A stretch of DNA of 64,000 nucleotides. Source: Viola odorata (Eukaryota; Streptophyta; Magnoliopsida; Malpighiales; Violaceae). The translations under genes were made by a program, and so were the position numbers. The notes under the pieces were generated by a model. That model was not told the DNA's origin. It saw nothing but the letters and a program-made list of their open reading frames with translations, and made no database searches. Below are positions 63,900 to 64,000 of this stretch, piece by piece (the stretch's first letter is position 1; each line of letters begins with the position of its first letter). The stretch spans positions 37,705,656 through 37,769,655 of the forward strand of contig OY829539.1 of the NCBI GenBank assembly GCA_963691705.1. Direction: 5' to 3'.

Positions 63900-64000
63900 G
63901 AATTCGCTAAAATTCCTCGACGTCCAGCCACGGAAATATCGGAAATCATCGCCCCTTGCCCTTTTGCCAAATGGGGGATTGACATCCTGGGTCCATTTCC
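63900..64000 (+). pseudogene. pol: Tat-3 integrase, continuation after the TAG
   Basis: Same frame as Pol, open to the window end, ending in KWGIDILGPF, the first segment of the integrase core that carries the first catalytic Asp. Confidence 0.75.

Larger units (their letters stand above)
58326..64000 (+). mobile_element. Tat-3: Tat-lineage element, best-preserved copy, runs off the right edge
   Basis: Plus strand: 5' LTR 58326-58861, PBS, gag 58947-60746, pol from 60747 through protease, RT, two RNase H domains and into integrase at 64000. gag and pol are in one frame, interrupted in this window only by TGA at 60744 and TAG at 63897. The 3' part, where Tat-2 carries its antisense genes, is outside the window. 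Confidence 0.9.

Overview
The window is plant nuclear heterochromatin: a stack of nested Ty3/gypsy LTR retrotransposons plus one Mutator-like (MULE) DNA transposon. I see no host gene, tRNA, rRNA or CRISPR array. The mix of Ogre, Tat, Athila and chromovirus lineages suggests a large-genome angiosperm, probably a eudicot; the species cannot be read from the sequence. Lineage names rest on recalled family motifs, not on searches. Boundaries rest on LTR pairs and target-site duplications (TSDs) read directly.

Layout. (1) 1-2053: 5' part of a minus-strand Tat element (Tat-1), inserted in Ogre-1. (2) 2054-20154: minus-strand Ogre-1 with 5' LTR end, PBS, ORF1, gag, protease and the start of the RT linker. 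It is split by CRM-1, a minus-strand chromovirus at 7573-17547 (TSD CTAGT, two 881-bp LTRs). CRM-1 carries a 1.1-kb insertion in its RT and a Tat-like solo LTR (15829-16375, TSD CTTTT). (3) 20155-50380: a plus-strand LTR related to the Ogre-1 LTR but inverted to it, split by Athila-1 (20794-48642, TSD GTACG, two 1464-bp LTRs). Athila-1's integrase is split by Tat-2 (26775-42286, TSD TTTAG). (4) 50381-56331: leader and 5' LTR of a second minus-strand Ogre-like element, the LTR carrying a non-autonomous MULE (54115-55857, 9-bp TSD). (5) 56332-58221: plus-strand chromovirus gag/protease fragment. (6) 58222-64000: an LTR scrap, then the 5' 5.7 kb of plus-strand Tat-3, the best-preserved element.

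Most interesting is the 8-kb cargo region of Tat-2 between integrase and 3' LTR (about 27.6-35.7 kb). It holds four gene-like units on the strand opposite to gag-pol: two small proteins I cannot name, and two long paralogues sharing an N-terminal domain, a phase-1 intron at the matching place, basic nuclear-localisation-like clusters, a Ser/Pro-rich stretch and a C-terminal coiled coil. At least two of the units have a clear TATA box of their own. Antisense ORFs are known in Grande/Retand-type Tat elements, but a cluster of four units including a duplicated intron-bearing pair is not something I recognise.

Almost every coding region is broken by in-frame stops or frameshifts, so these are decaying copies. 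Tat-3 keeps a nearly continuous gag-pol with two stops inside this window. LTR divergence does not follow nesting order: Tat-2, nested inside Athila-1, has about twice the LTR divergence of its host.
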